Both the position numbers and the translations under genes were made by a program. This document shows, one piece after another, positions 1 to 7,920 of a stretch of 64,000 bases of DNA. Source of the stretch: a virus; the IMG/VR virus record IMGVR_UViG_3300032288_005778, positions 1-64,000 of that record; one strand, given 5' to 3'. Numbering within the stretch: the stretch's first letter is position 1; the number at the start of each line of letters is the position of its first letter. The notes beneath the pieces were generated by a model. It was given only the letters and a program-made list of their open reading frames with translations, had not been told where the DNA came from and ran no database searches.

Positions 1-6
1 AATGAC

Positions 7-280
7 ATGAACAATTCAAACAGTACCATTACCAAGGAAAATGACATGAATAAATTACACAGTACCATTACCAAGGAAAATGACATGAATAAATTACACA
101 GTACCATTACCAAGGAGAACGATATGAATAAATTACACAGTACCATTACCAAGGAGAACGATATGAATAACTTAAACAGTACCATTACCAAGGAGAACGA
201 TATGAGTAACTTAAACAACATCATAATGGAAAACGATATGAATAATTCAAATCAGTTAAACAACATCATAATGGAGAATA
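7..280 (+). repeat. 39-bp tandem repeats carrying SD plus ATG
   Basis: Five 39-bp units begin at ATGs at 7, 46, 85, 124 and 163, followed by two diverged units at 202 and 238. Each encodes a 13-residue block of the STITKENDM type. Later units contain AAGGAG six bases before the next in-frame ATG, so every unit carries its own translation start signal. The array may continue to the left of the window. Confidence 0.9.
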
Positions 281-3003
281 ACGTGAATAATTCAAATCAT
301 GCTATTAATATAGCGCAATCAAATAACAATTGTCAAGACATTTTTGAACAATTTAAGAAAAAAGTTTTTACGGATTTTACTACAGGGAGTGGAATTGATC
401 CGGCACTATTTGAAAATGCTATTGAGTTTCATCGAGAATGCGAATGGACTGATGGAATGGATGCTTTGTACCCTATTCATGAGATCTTGGGATGGAAAAA
501 AACCCGATTCACACACAATATTTCCAAGAATGAATTATTAGGAGCTTTCCTGAAAAATGAGGATGGGAGTATTTGGCAGGTGATTGTCAACATCCCATCT
601 AAGCACAGGGAGTATTCATATTTTGCACCCAAGGGAATTGGGGACAAACCATACTTACCACCCGTGCCTAAGTCCATCAGGGAAAAAATTAATAAATCGT
701 GGGGAACTGATATTCCTATGAGCGGTAGTTTCTGGGATGCTATTAAAGAAGTGCCAGAAGTGCCTAGATTTTTAACAGAGGGTGGTAAAAAGGCATTGTC
801 AGGTTTAAGCACTGGGTTATGCGCGATCGCTCTTTATGGATGTTCCTGTGGGGGGAAAAAAGAGATTAGCCCAGCCCTTGAGCAATTTATTGGAGACGGA
901 TCTGCTATGATCCTGGCAATGGACAGAGACACCAAAAAAACAGCCGTCAAGGCTGTTCTGAAAGCTAATAGAAGATTTCACTATCTATTAAAAGATAGTG
1001 AGACCTATCTATTGGAAATGCGGTGGAAACCTGAACATGGTAAGGGTTTAGATGATTTAATCGCCAAAAACCCCAAGGAACTAAAAAAATCCCTCAAAGA
1101 GGTAAAAACGAGGTTGGACAAACTAAAACTTGAATTACACTTCCAGGAGAAGCGGAAAATCCCTACTCCTGATATTTTGGCAGCGGAAATCGCCGAAGAA
1201 TACCGAGATATTCTTGCATTCAACAATGCCAGTTTGCGTTGGATGCGCTACCAAGCAGACAGCCCAGGCGTTTGGGCCGTGGAGACTGATCAGTTCATTG
1301 CCAGTGCGGTGATGAACATTATTGAAGGCAAAGGATACACTGGATACGGTGGTGATGGGTACATCACTAACGTTACCAGAATGCTTAGGCATCATTTGAT
1401 TCAGCGTACTTGGGTAGAGCGATCGCCTAAAGAGCTACTCCCATTTAGAAATGGTGTCTTAGAAATTCAAACTGGAAGACTGATGCCTCATGCTCCTGGA
1501 TACAGACTGACATGGCAACTACCCAGGGAATATGACAGAGAGGCTAAAAACTGGGATAACATCAATGAGTTTTTAGAACATTTAAGCGGTGGCAACCAGC
1601 AGATAAAAGATCTGTTAATGTGCTATTGCAACGCCGTCATCAAGGGTCGCTCGGACTTACAGAAGTTTTTGCACTTAATTGGCTTGGGTGGCACGGGTAA
1701 AGGTACATTTACCCGGTTACTCGTATCTTTAATCGGTTCTCAGAACGTGCATACCAGTACCCTTGATGATTGGTGTAACAATAACTTTGAAGCTGCTAAC
1801 GCTTACCAGAAGCGGCTTGTGTTATTTCCTGATGAAGACAAGGCAACTGGAAAACTAGGAAAATTCCTCTCTTTAACCGGGGAGGATTTGCTACGTGCTG
1901 AGAACAAAGGACAAAAAGCATTTAGCTACCGCTACGACGGCATGGTAGTGGTCTGCTCTAACTTACCTGTATTTGCAGGTGACAGTGCTAGTCGGGTTAA
2001 GCGTCGGGTAATCACAGTGCCATGCAACAATACAGTCGGTATAGCCAAGCGGAAAAACCTTGAGGAATTGTTTGAGCCGGAATTAGCAGCTTTCACTAAT
2101 CACGTTCTGAGTTTTGACGACGACTATGTACGCAAGGTGTTGTCTGGTATCCAAGAGATACCAGAATGCACCCTTGAGTTCTGGGTTAACCGAATGCGTG
2201 TAGACTCGTTAGCTGACTGGTTAAACGAGAAGGTGATTTATGATCCTACAGCCATGACCCCTGTAGGCAGTAACAAGAATGAAGGTGCTGATGGTGGTCT
2301 CATTAAGACCCTCTTCGGCAGCTACTCTAGGCACTGTGCAGAGACAGGTAGCCAGGCCAAAGCGTCTAAAACCTTTAGCCCTGACTTAATTGAGTTGTGC
2401 AACTCAGTTCTGGGCTGGGGAGTGAAGCACAAGGCCACCAATACCGGCAAATTTATTGTTGGGTTGCGTTTGCGTCAAGTCGGTTTAGACGACGAAATTC
2501 CCACTCACGAACTACTTTTGTCTAGTTCCTTGACACATGACGGGAAAAGTTTAGAAGGCAGTGACGGGTCAGAAGTCTTGCTAGATAAGGCTTTTGAAGG
2601 TAGTGACGAGAACTCTTATACTCCAATGGAAATTAGAAATAATAATTCTAGCCTCCCTTCTCCCATATCCCCAATAGAGGATAGGAATATAGATCCTATA
2701 TATAGAGGGGATGTAGTATTGGATCTCCCGTCACCTTCCCCAAACCCTACCCAGGACAATGGTTCTGACCCGTCACCCCTCCTGGAAGAGAACCCATCAC
2801 CCGGTGATGTGGTTGAATTTTTTGTGGATGACCGGGCAAAAGAACTCAACTGCCCCATCCCAGGACCAATTAGAGAGGTCAACGAAGCTGGTTATGTAAT
2901 TAGTGTTTTCCAAAAAAATCCTGATGGAACAAGAGTCAGAAAGTTTTTATCCATTCCTGCTCGACTTGTTGTCCGCACATTAAAGCGAGCTACTAAGGTT
3001 TAG
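7..3003 (+). CDS. DUF3854/D5-type primase-helicase with tandem-repeat N-terminus
   Basis: Replication primase-helicase of the plasmid/phage P4 type. After a repetitive N-terminus (about residues 1-95) comes a TOPRIM-like DUF3854 region (about 240-400, with a MDRDTK acidic motif near 305). A D5_N-like segment follows, then a superfamily 3 helicase core with Walker A GLGGTGKGT near residue 559, Walker B-like LVLFPDED near 605 and a downstream arginine-rich sensor region near 660. The last 170 residues are Ser/Pro/Asp-rich and probably disordered. The reading frame is open to the left edge and the N-terminal repeats contain several equivalent ATGs, so the true start is uncertain. It probably unwinds and primes the element's own DNA. 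A decayed copy of its 3' part lies at 37710-37976 on the other strand. Confidence 0.85.
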   Translation: MNNSNSTITKENDMNKLHSTITKENDMNKLHSTITKENDMNKLHSTITKENDMNNLNSTITKENDMSNLNNIIMENDMNNSNQLNNIIMENNVNNSNHAINIAQSNNNCQDIFEQFKKKVFTDFTTGSGIDPALFENAIEFHRECEWTDGMDALYPIHEILGWKKTRFTHNISKNELLGAFLKNEDGSIWQVIVNIPSKHREYSYFAPKGIGDKPYLPPVPKSIREKINKSWGTDIPMSGSFWDAIKEVPEVPRFLTEGGKKALSGLSTGLCAIALYGCSCGGKKEISPALEQFIGDGSAMILAMDRDTKKTAVKAVLKANRRFHYLLKDSETYLLEMRWKPEHGKGLDDLIAKNPKELKKSLKEVKTRLDKLKLELHFQEKRKIPTPDILAAEIAEEYRDILAFNNASLRWMRYQADSPGVWAVETDQFIASAVMNIIEGKGYTGYGGDGYITNVTRMLRHHLIQRTWVERSPKELLPFRNGVLEIQTGRLMPHAPGYRLTWQLPREYDREAKNWDNINEFLEHLSGGNQQIKDLLMCYCNAVIKGRSDLQKFLHLIGLGGTGKGTFTRLLVSLIGSQNVHTSTLDDWCNNNFEAANAYQKRLVLFPDEDKATGKLGKFLSLTGEDLLRAENKGQKAFSYRYDGMVVVCSNLPVFAGDSASRVKRRVITVPCNNTVGIAKRKNLEELFEPELAAFTNHVLSFDDDYVRKVLSGIQEIPECTLEFWVNRMRVDSLADWLNEKVIYDPTAMTPVGSNKNEGADGGLIKTLFGSYSRHCAETGSQAKASKTFSPDLIELCNSVLGWGVKHKATNTGKFIVGLRLRQVGLDDEIPTHELLLSSSLTHDGKSLEGSDGSEVLLDKAFEGSDENSYTPMEIRNNNSSLPSPISPIEDRNIDPIYRGDVVLDLPSPSPNPTQDNGSDPSPLLEENPSPGDVVEFFVDDRAKELNCPIPGPIREVNEAGYVISVFQKNPDGTRVRKFLSIPARLVVRTLKRATKV

Positions 3004-3107
3004 TGGAATAGTCTAGTGGGTTTTCCCCACTAGATGCTTAGTAAAAATCTAAAAAATGACACCTTAAATATTGGTGTCTCTCTTAGGCTGTGCCTACATT
3101 TACTAAC

Positions 3108-3734
3108 ATGAATGGTAAGTTAATTGTTTTTGAAGGGGTAGAGGGTTGTGGGAAAACTACCCAGATGCACCTTTGCTCCCAATGGCTAGAAAGTTTGAGC
3201 ATACCTGTAGTGCTAACTCGTGAACCGGGAGGAACAGAACTGGGGGAAAGCTTGCGAGAGCTATTGTTGTCAAAGTCACCACATAAACCAATGAGTGAAG
3301 TTACAGAACTTCTATTGTATGCTGCTGACAGAGCGCAACATATCCAAGAGGAACTAAAACCAAACTTGGCCATGGGAAAATATATTCTGTGCGATCGCTA
3401 TACAGACTCTACTATTGCCTACCAAGGTTATGGCAGGGGCTTAGACATGAACTTGATCAATAATCTCAATCAGATTGCCACGGGAGGTTTACTGAGTAAT
3501 GTAACTATTTGGTTGGACGTGGATGTAGAGGTAGGTTTACTGCGTAAGCGCGGACAAGCCAAATTAGATCGCATTGAACAGGAGACAATAACTTTTCACC
3601 GTCGGGTACAAGCGGGTTATGCAGATTTGTACTTATCTCATCCATCTTCAACTATCCGAGTAGATGGTAGTGGTAGCCAAGAAGTTGTACAACTTCTTGT
3701 ACAAGAGATTTTGCAGAAACACTTGTCTTTATAA
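3108..3734 (+). CDS. tmk: Thymidylate kinase
   Basis: Phosphorylates dTMP to dTDP with ATP in the cytosol, the last committed step of dTTP supply. The P-loop GVEGCGKTTQ is at the N-terminus, the DRYTDST motif lies about 90 residues in, and an Arg-rich lid follows (LRKRGQAKLDR). About 208 residues is the normal family length. The ATG at 3108 is preferred; a GTG at 3090 would add six residues and neither start has a clear ribosome binding site. It follows the primase by about 100 bp. With the dCTP deaminase (12117) and the ThyA-like protein (23685) it makes a nucleotide-supply set. Confidence 0.95.
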   Translation: MNGKLIVFEGVEGCGKTTQMHLCSQWLESLSIPVVLTREPGGTELGESLRELLLSKSPHKPMSEVTELLLYAADRAQHIQEELKPNLAMGKYILCDRYTDSTIAYQGYGRGLDMNLINNLNQIATGGLLSNVTIWLDVDVEVGLLRKRGQAKLDRIEQETITFHRRVQAGYADLYLSHPSSTIRVDGSGSQEVVQLLVQEILQKHLSL

Positions 3735-3753
3735 ATATTTTTTCTAAAACCTA

Positions 3754-3782
3754 TTGACAATAAATAATAGATAGACTATACT
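3754..3782 (+). promoter_or_regulatory. Sigma-70 type promoter
   Basis: TTGACA (3754-3759) and TATACT (3777-3782) are separated by 17 bp. The sequence between them resembles the promoters at 4741-4770 and 4922-4951, including an ATAGACTAT palindrome at the -10. It drives the small acidic gene at 3810. Confidence 0.8.
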
Positions 3783-3809
3783 GATAATATCAACATGAGA
3801 TAAACAACC

Positions 3810-3977
3810 ATGAAATATAGATGGAGAAATGGAAAAGCCCAAGCGATCGCTTACGTGCCTGCGCTAGGCAGGTGTGCGGTCGTTAAAGAAGCCAGTAGCA
3901 TCCACGAACTCTACGGCGACGAAGATGAAGACGAAGATGAAGAAGACAGTGATGAAGAAGACGATGACGAATATTAA
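3810..3977 (+). CDS. Small acidic protein
   Basis: A 55-residue ORF with a basic N-terminus (MKYRWRNGK) and a C-terminus made almost wholly of Asp and Glu ending DDDEY. It has its own strong promoter and is followed directly by an intrinsic terminator, so it is a complete monocistronic unit. A HIP1 site lies inside the gene. The acidic tail could mimic DNA, but no family is recognised and no function is assigned. Confidence 0.65.
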   Translation: MKYRWRNGKAQAIAYVPALGRCAVVKEASSIHELYGDEDEDEDEEDSDEEDDDEY

Positions 3978-3992
3978 TCCATAGCAAATACA

Positions 3993-4021
3993 ACCCCCTT
4001 GACAATCAAGAGGGTTTTTTA
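3993..4021 (+). terminator. Intrinsic terminator
   Basis: A ten-pair stem (ACCCCCTTGA with TCAAGAGGGT, one mismatch) with a three-base loop is followed by six Ts. It ends the small acidic gene and overlaps the 3' end of the convergent HNH gene. Confidence 0.8.
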
Positions 4022-4347
4022 TTGAGCTTTAATTTCCGCAACCGCTGATAATTTCGTTTTAAGCGGGCTGTAAACTCAGGGGTATTATGATTCTTCCATT
4101 CTGGATTTGTGGGGTGAACAATCCAGTTTTTAGGACTATGGCAGGCGTTTTTATGACAGTGCTTACAAACGGGGAAAATATTAATCCCATACCTGTCTCC
4201 CGACTGCCTATAACTGGAATGATGCACCTGTTCAGATTTATTGATCAAGCACACGCAACATATCCCATGGGTTCTTGCGTGTGCGTTGTGGCACTTTTTT
4301 CTGTGCTTTTTGGCATTGTTCCCATATCGAACTTGGTAGTTAGTCAT
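4006..4347 (-). CDS. HNH-like zinc-binding protein
   Basis: A small HNH-fold protein with Cys pairs at HGICCVC and FPVCKHCH, and a VHHSSY segment that supplies the HNH His pair; the region after CKHCHKNACH keeps the family's KNWI signature. It is paralogous to the protein at 21030 (same CC.C, LHH, FPVC..CH and PKNWI pattern). It is probably a free-standing phage HNH endonuclease or a related zinc protein. The ATG at 4347 is chosen over a TTG further upstream. Its stop lies inside the terminator of the convergent gene. Confidence 0.65.
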   Translation of the reverse strand: MTNYQVRYGNNAKKHRKKCHNAHARTHGICCVCLINKSEQVHHSSYRQSGDRYGINIFPVCKHCHKNACHSPKNWIVHPTNPEWKNHNTPEFTARLKRNYQRLRKLKLNKKPS

Positions 4348-4385
4348 TTTGACAAATAGATCAACTACTATCAATGATAATAAAA

Positions 4386-4415
4386 AACCCGGTTAAATTA
4401 AGTTTTAACCGGGTT
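4386..4415 (-). terminator. Intrinsic terminator
   Basis: A perfect 12-bp stem (AACCCGGTTAAA with its complement) is followed on the minus strand by a T run. It terminates the gene at 4432. Confidence 0.8.
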
Positions 4416-4431
4416 AAGTGATTATTTATAT

Positions 4432-4707
4432 TTAAAATGGGATGTCGTCAGGGTCGCCCGACTTTTCGTATTCCGCCCAGTAAAAGGCATAGACTTCTTG
4501 GGCGTTTTTGATATACTCTGTATAAATAACTGGGACTGAGATTTCTAATTGAGAAATCTCCCAAGTAAATTCTATTTTTCCGTATTCAAGGTTCGACCCT
4601 TGGATAACCTCAATTTTAAGTGTAGGTAGCTTTACGAATTTGATGACAGTCAATCGCTTCCAGTACAGTTGGAAGTTGAGTTCACATAAATTAAATAGGT
4701 CTGTCAT
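4432..4707 (-). CDS. Small protein with SSB-like acidic tip
   Basis: A 91-residue protein of unrecognised family. It ends GDPDDIPF, which closely matches the C-terminal tip of bacterial SSB (DDDIPF), the peptide that recruits SSB partner proteins; the rest does not look like an OB fold at sight. Translation starts at the ATG at 4707, behind AGGAAACAAG. A longer frame reading MTINSEIDY is only the -35 region of the promoter at 4741-4770 read as codons. It is transcribed alone and terminated at 4386. Confidence 0.7.
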   Translation of the reverse strand: MTDLFNLCELNFQLYWKRLTVIKFVKLPTLKIEVIQGSNLEYGKIEFTWEISQLEISVPVIYTEYIKNAQEVYAFYWAEYEKSGDPDDIPF

Positions 4708-4740
4708 TTGCTTGTTTCCTTGTTTTTTGTTGATACTCTT

Positions 4741-4770
4741 AATATAGTCTATTTCACTATTTATTGTCAA
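4741..4770 (-). promoter_or_regulatory. Sigma-70 type promoter
   Basis: On the minus strand TTGACA (4765-4770) and TATATT (4741-4746) are 18 bp apart. The sequence from -35 to -10 is nearly identical to the plus-strand promoter at 4922, so the two genes share one control element. Confidence 0.8.
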
Positions 4771-4785
4771 GTGGTTTTAGAAAAT

Positions 4786-4921
4786 ATTTTTTAAATTCTT
4801 AAAACCCTTGATTTACAAGAGTTTGAGGGTTGTTGAGGTGCAATAGTCTAGCGATCGCCCAAGTCCCCAACCGTAAAATAGTTACACAAAGATATTTTTA
4901 AAAGTTCAGTACATAAACCTG
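4786..4921. repeat. Duplicated intergenic segment, copy 1
   Basis: This AT-rich spacer (TTTACAAGAGTT..., HIP1 site, CCGTAAAATAG, AAAAGTTCAGTACAT) recurs at 5760-5940 with the same order of landmarks. It lies between divergent transcription units and upstream of a small gene in both places. Confidence 0.75.
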
Positions 4922-4951
4922 TTGACAATAAATAGTGAAATAGACTATAGT
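4922..4951 (+). promoter_or_regulatory. Sigma-70 type promoter
   Basis: TTGACA (4922-4927) and TATAGT (4946-4951) are 18 bp apart. It is the twin of the minus-strand promoter at 4741-4770 and drives the gene at 4985. Confidence 0.8.
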
Positions 4952-4984
4952 AGTTACATACACAGGAAACGGGGAGACAGACAA

Positions 4985-5410
4985 ATGAAATTTACAATCA
5001 ACTTTCAAATCCGCACTATCAAGCACCAAATAAAAGCTACGTTAAAACTTATTGCAGACGGCATTAAATCTTATGTTGACCAGTTGGTTATTTTAGAGGG
5101 TGATTTAGAAAAATTAGAAGCATCTCTAGCACCTTCGTTAGCTGCATTGGGTAAAATCACAAAAAACATGATTAAGTCCGTGAAGGGCAATATTCACTTT
5201 ACATCGGTAGAAATTAAGGCTATAAAGTCTATTCTTGAATCTGGTCTTTTAGGTGAAGGACATACTCAATTTAGAGTAGGAAGAAAAGATTATTATTTCT
5301 TAGGAATTGAAGGAAAAGAAATAAAAGTGAGAATTGGTGAAAACAGAACACGCGATTACAGCAATGTCATGGATTATGTTTGCAGCAATGGTGTAGTAAC
5401 TCTTAAATAA
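4985..5410 (+). CDS. Hypothetical protein, IRTIKHQI N-terminal family
   Basis: A 141-residue protein that starts behind GGGGAG. Its N-terminal 45 residues (FQIRTIKHQIKATLK, VDQLVILEGDLEKLE) match the protein at 38649 (FKIRTVKHQIQACLR, VDRLIVLESRLEEL), so the helical N-terminal module is shared while the C-terminal parts differ. The C-terminal half here is short beta-rich sequence. Function unknown. The upstream frame beginning MTINSEIDY is promoter sequence, not protein. Confidence 0.7.
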   Translation: MKFTINFQIRTIKHQIKATLKLIADGIKSYVDQLVILEGDLEKLEASLAPSLAALGKITKNMIKSVKGNIHFTSVEIKAIKSILESGLLGEGHTQFRVGRKDYYFLGIEGKEIKVRIGENRTRDYSNVMDYVCSNGVVTLK

Positions 5411-5480
5411 ATATTTTTTAAAACTACTTGACAATAAACAAATAGTAAGATAGTCTATATATAAACAAAAATAAAAGAGT

Positions 5481-5747
5481 ATGAAAAAAGCAGCAAAGAA
5501 TCAATATCACATTGTTTATGGCAACAGCATTATTGCAGCAAAATTTACCGCGCACAACTTGTCGGATGTGTGGAGAAAATACAACCAACGCTGCGAAGAA
5601 TTGCTTGTGAATAAACAAGATATTCCTTCGCGTGAATCCTTCGGGAATTTAGCTTGGGCTGGAAATCTGAAAAAGGATTACAAACAAGTAATTTTGAGAT
5701 TAGCTCAAGTTACAGAATCGGGCTATGTGTTTGAAAACAAGGAATAA
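5481..5747 (+). CDS. Hypothetical protein
   Basis: An 88-residue protein with no recognised domain. A TTGACA at 5428-5433 and an AT-rich -10 region with the ATAGTCTAT palindrome precede it, like the other small genes of this cluster. A perfect 11-bp inverted repeat (5759-5792) follows and may act as its terminator. Confidence 0.6.
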   Translation: MKKAAKNQYHIVYGNSIIAAKFTAHNLSDVWRKYNQRCEELLVNKQDIPSRESFGNLAWAGNLKKDYKQVILRLAQVTESGYVFENKE

Positions 5748-5758
5748 ACGAGGAATAA

Positions 5759-5948
5759 GGTTTTAAGAATTTAAAAAATATTTCTTAAAACCTTTGATTT
5801 ACAAGAGTTCAAGGATTATTGCGGTGCAACTGAATAGCGAACTGCTTGCAGCAGCGCTTCGCTATCGCCCCAAGTACCCAACCGTAAAATAGCTACACAC
5901 AAATATTCTAAAAGTTCAGTACATACACAGGAAACAAGGGAGACACAA
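5759..5948. repeat. Duplicated intergenic segment, copy 2
   Basis: It begins with an inverted repeat (GGTTTTAAGAA and its complement, 5759-5792) and then repeats the landmarks of 4786-4990 as far as the ACACAGGAAAC ribosome-binding region of the next gene. In this copy the promoter segment is missing between the AAAAGTTCAGTACAT motif and the RBS. Confidence 0.75.
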
Positions 5949-6203
5949 ATGTTCATTGAATTTGAAACCAGCCAATCCCAGCTTATTACCATTGATGTCA
6001 GTGAGGTCAAATCCTGGGACAAAGAGTCTCTGGTCAGGTACGCAGCCGAACAACTAAGAACTGATTACATTGACTTTAAAGTCATCAGGAAACTAAAAGA
6101 TAGAGTAGTTACTAACATAGACTGGCGACCCCTAAAAGTCGCCTATAGACAAGAATGGTTAACAATAAAACGACCGCCCCGCAAGTTTCTTGTATCTATT
6201 TAA
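5949..6203 (+). CDS. Hypothetical protein
   Basis: An 84-residue protein behind AAGGGAGACACAA. It is mildly basic at the C-terminus (TIKRPPRKFLVSI). No domain recognised. It shares its leader with the gene at 4985, which implies duplication of the upstream region. A very strong bidirectional terminator follows. Confidence 0.6.
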   Translation: MFIEFETSQSQLITIDVSEVKSWDKESLVRYAAEQLRTDYIDFKVIRKLKDRVVTNIDWRPLKVAYRQEWLTIKRPPRKFLVSI

Positions 6204-6207
6204 TTTT

Positions 6208-6244
6208 AACCCCCCCCCGGATTAGCACTAATCCGGGGGGGGTT
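6208..6244. terminator. Bidirectional intrinsic terminator
   Basis: A long GC-rich hairpin (runs of eight or nine C and G closing GGATTAG with its complement, loop CAC) with T-rich sequence on both sides. It separates the converging genes at 5949 and 6257. Confidence 0.9.
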
Positions 6245-6256
6245 GTTTTTGAACGA

Positions 6257-7045
6257 TTAAATCACATCAACTACTGATGGATACCATTGTAACGACTGAA
6301 CAGTTTTGTTATGTCCCCTTGCAGTATCTAGAACCACTTGGGAATATTGTTTCCCCTCCTCTGTGGGTAGCCATAAAGGGTTATTGTTAGCAGTGTTTTT
6401 GACCTGTAAACCCTTTTCCGCTAATAATGAGTTCATCTTTTGTGCTGACAACTTCACCCCGGTTCTAGCTTCATATAGCTCCGCTAGTTTGCCTGGTCTG
6501 ATCAGCTTGTCTTCAATGGGAATACTTAGCAGCGACTTTGATTCTTCCATCGCCGAAGCGAGCGCCGGGTAAATCTTGGCTATTTGGTTAGCCTTCACTG
6601 CGGCTTGTAGTCGCACATCTACACTGGTAACAGCAAAAACAGTATCTATTGCTAAACCAATATCTTTTATGTCTGGCCTTCCTAAATCACTGCTTACATC
6701 GTGTTGATGTACCTTATGTTTAAGCGTGCGCTCACACTCAAGGAAATATTTTCTGATAATCCTTCCTTGTTCCGTACCAACCATCATACCTAGTGATTTA
6801 AAACAGTCTATGGTTAACTCTATTTTCTCGTAAGAATGGCTGAAAGTACCGTCCTGCTTAGTCTCACGCATTTGAGTAATACGGAAATCAAGACCATTAT
6901 CAAAGTTTCTAATTAGCTTGTCTTTGGCATTCTGTTTTTTGGCATATCCCAGCCACTGCCAAGCGTCATCAAAATCAACCGGAAAATTCTCTGTTGATTC
7001 ATAAAGTGCGATCGCTAATTCCTGATTAAATGTTAAAATGGTCAT
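6257..7045 (-). CDS. AntA-type antirepressor-like protein
   Basis: A 262-residue modular protein. The N-terminal half resembles AntA/MSV199 phage antirepressor domains (DDAWQWLGYAKKQNAKDKL, then FDNGLDFRI). The C-terminal half, ending HNKTVQSLQWYPSVVDVI, is almost identical to the C-terminus of the BRO protein at 32462 and probably forms the shared effector part. Such proteins usually relieve repression of phage lytic genes. Transcription begins behind the nested-hairpin leader at 7080-7131. Confidence 0.7.
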   Translation of the reverse strand: MTILTFNQELAIALYESTENFPVDFDDAWQWLGYAKKQNAKDKLIRNFDNGLDFRITQMRETKQDGTFSHSYEKIELTIDCFKSLGMMVGTEQGRIIRKYFLECERTLKHKVHQHDVSSDLGRPDIKDIGLAIDTVFAVTSVDVRLQAAVKANQIAKIYPALASAMEESKSLLSIPIEDKLIRPGKLAELYEARTGVKLSAQKMNSLLAEKGLQVKNTANNNPLWLPTEEGKQYSQVVLDTARGHNKTVQSLQWYPSVVDVI

Positions 7046-7079
7046 GACAGATTAACCCGCCTTTGCCGGGTGAAATGTT

Positions 7080-7131
7080 AACCAGTGATACAACCGTTCT
7101 GAGTGGTGACACACTCTTTACGGTGCTGGTT
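7080..7131 (-). promoter_or_regulatory. Nested-hairpin mRNA leader A
   Basis: In minus-strand RNA, AACCAG/CTGGTT encloses ACCGT/ACGGT, which encloses GAGTG/CACTC. A GTGCTATAAT -10 lies just upstream and a second short hairpin (ACCCG/CGGGT) lies just before the start codon of the gene at 7045. The same architecture with compensatory changes occurs at 33237 and 34847. Confidence 0.75.
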
Positions 7132-7186
7132 TTAATTATTATAGCACGTATTGCAAATATAACAATCTTTATTGACGTATTGATTA

Positions 7187-7225
7187 AAAACCCCTGGACT
7201 GTTGCTAGTCCAGGGGTTTTGTTTT
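7187..7225 (-). terminator. Intrinsic terminator
   Basis: A 14-bp perfect stem (AAAACCCCTGGACT and its complement) with a short loop and T-rich flanks. It follows the KilA-N/GIY-YIG gene (ends at 7317) on the minus strand. Confidence 0.8.
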
Positions 7226-7316
7226 TGACTAATTAAATCAGTCCTTTACTGACTGAATAACAAGTGTAGTTGTTTCGGGTAGAGCAATACCAGGGTAAGC
7301 AATACGCCAGGCGTTG

Positions 7317-7856
7317 TCAACAGAGCAAAAGGTCTACAATCTTCAAAACTTTATAGTCTTTCTTGTACCATTCCGTAGTATTTTTTATTTTGAATCGTTT
7401 TAGCTTTTCATGAATAATTGTTTCTTGACTAATAACACAAGGTTCATACACTTTTACTAATTCAAGAAATGGATTGCTAGTTTTATGCTGATTGTGTCGT
7501 TTTTTTAAATCAGTTGTAAATCCAATTTTATAAGCATTGTTGGCGTTATCCTCAAAGATATATATATACCCGTACTCTTTTTTTAATCTTCGCTTGTCTT
7601 GATCAAGCCATCTCTGTAATTCCTCTGCTAAACTAGGATGTCCCCAAGTACCACCATTTACTCCCTCTTCTGAATAAATTATTTCAGATGTGAGTGAGTT
7701 AGCTAAAATCCTTATGTAGTCTTGAGTTTGCTTTAGTCGCGTCCAGTTGTCAAGTCGTTTCCCGTTGGCTTGACACATCTGGGTAAGGTTGATGAACCCG
7801 TTTTGACGGCGAGAAATCGTTTGTCCGTTATAATCAAAAACTGCTAAATTATTCAT
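7317..7856 (-). CDS. KilA-N plus GIY-YIG/T5orf172 protein
   Basis: A 179-residue two-domain protein. The N-terminus (MNNLAVFDYNGQTISRR, FINLTQMCQANGKRLDNW) is a KilA-N-like DNA-binding region. The C-terminal part (GYIYIFEDNANNAYKIGFT, LKKRHNQHK, later TEWYK) is a GIY-YIG/T5orf172 nuclease-like domain. Such fusions are common phage regulators or selfish nucleases. Its leader at 7860-7920 has the nested-hairpin design of the other antirepressor-like genes. Confidence 0.75.
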   Translation of the reverse strand: MNNLAVFDYNGQTISRRQNGFINLTQMCQANGKRLDNWTRLKQTQDYIRILANSLTSEIIYSEEGVNGGTWGHPSLAEELQRWLDQDKRRLKKEYGYIYIFEDNANNAYKIGFTTDLKKRHNQHKTSNPFLELVKVYEPCVISQETIIHEKLKRFKIKNTTEWYKKDYKVLKIVDLLLC

Positions 7857-7859
7857 GTG

Positions 7860-7920
7860 ACCTCGGTGTTAGGTTACTTCCCCTGCGGACTTGGTGTTAG
7901 TCGCACCATCCGGCGAGGGG
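7860..7920 (-). promoter_or_regulatory. Nested-hairpin mRNA leader (KilA-N gene)
   Basis: Minus-strand RNA pairs CCCCT/AGGGG (880-884 with 916-920 of the 7 kb block), CGGA/TCCG inside it and GGTG/CACC innermost, then a small ACCT/AGGT hairpin just before the ATG. A GTGCTATAAT -10 lies upstream. The fold is like leader A but the primary sequence differs. Confidence 0.65.

Noticed and set aside
4707-4770. Longer proteins beginning MTINSEIDY at 4770 (minus) and 4922 (plus)
   Set aside because: Both are the same promoter (-35 TTGACA to -10) read as codons; good ATG starts with ribosome binding sites lie downstream.
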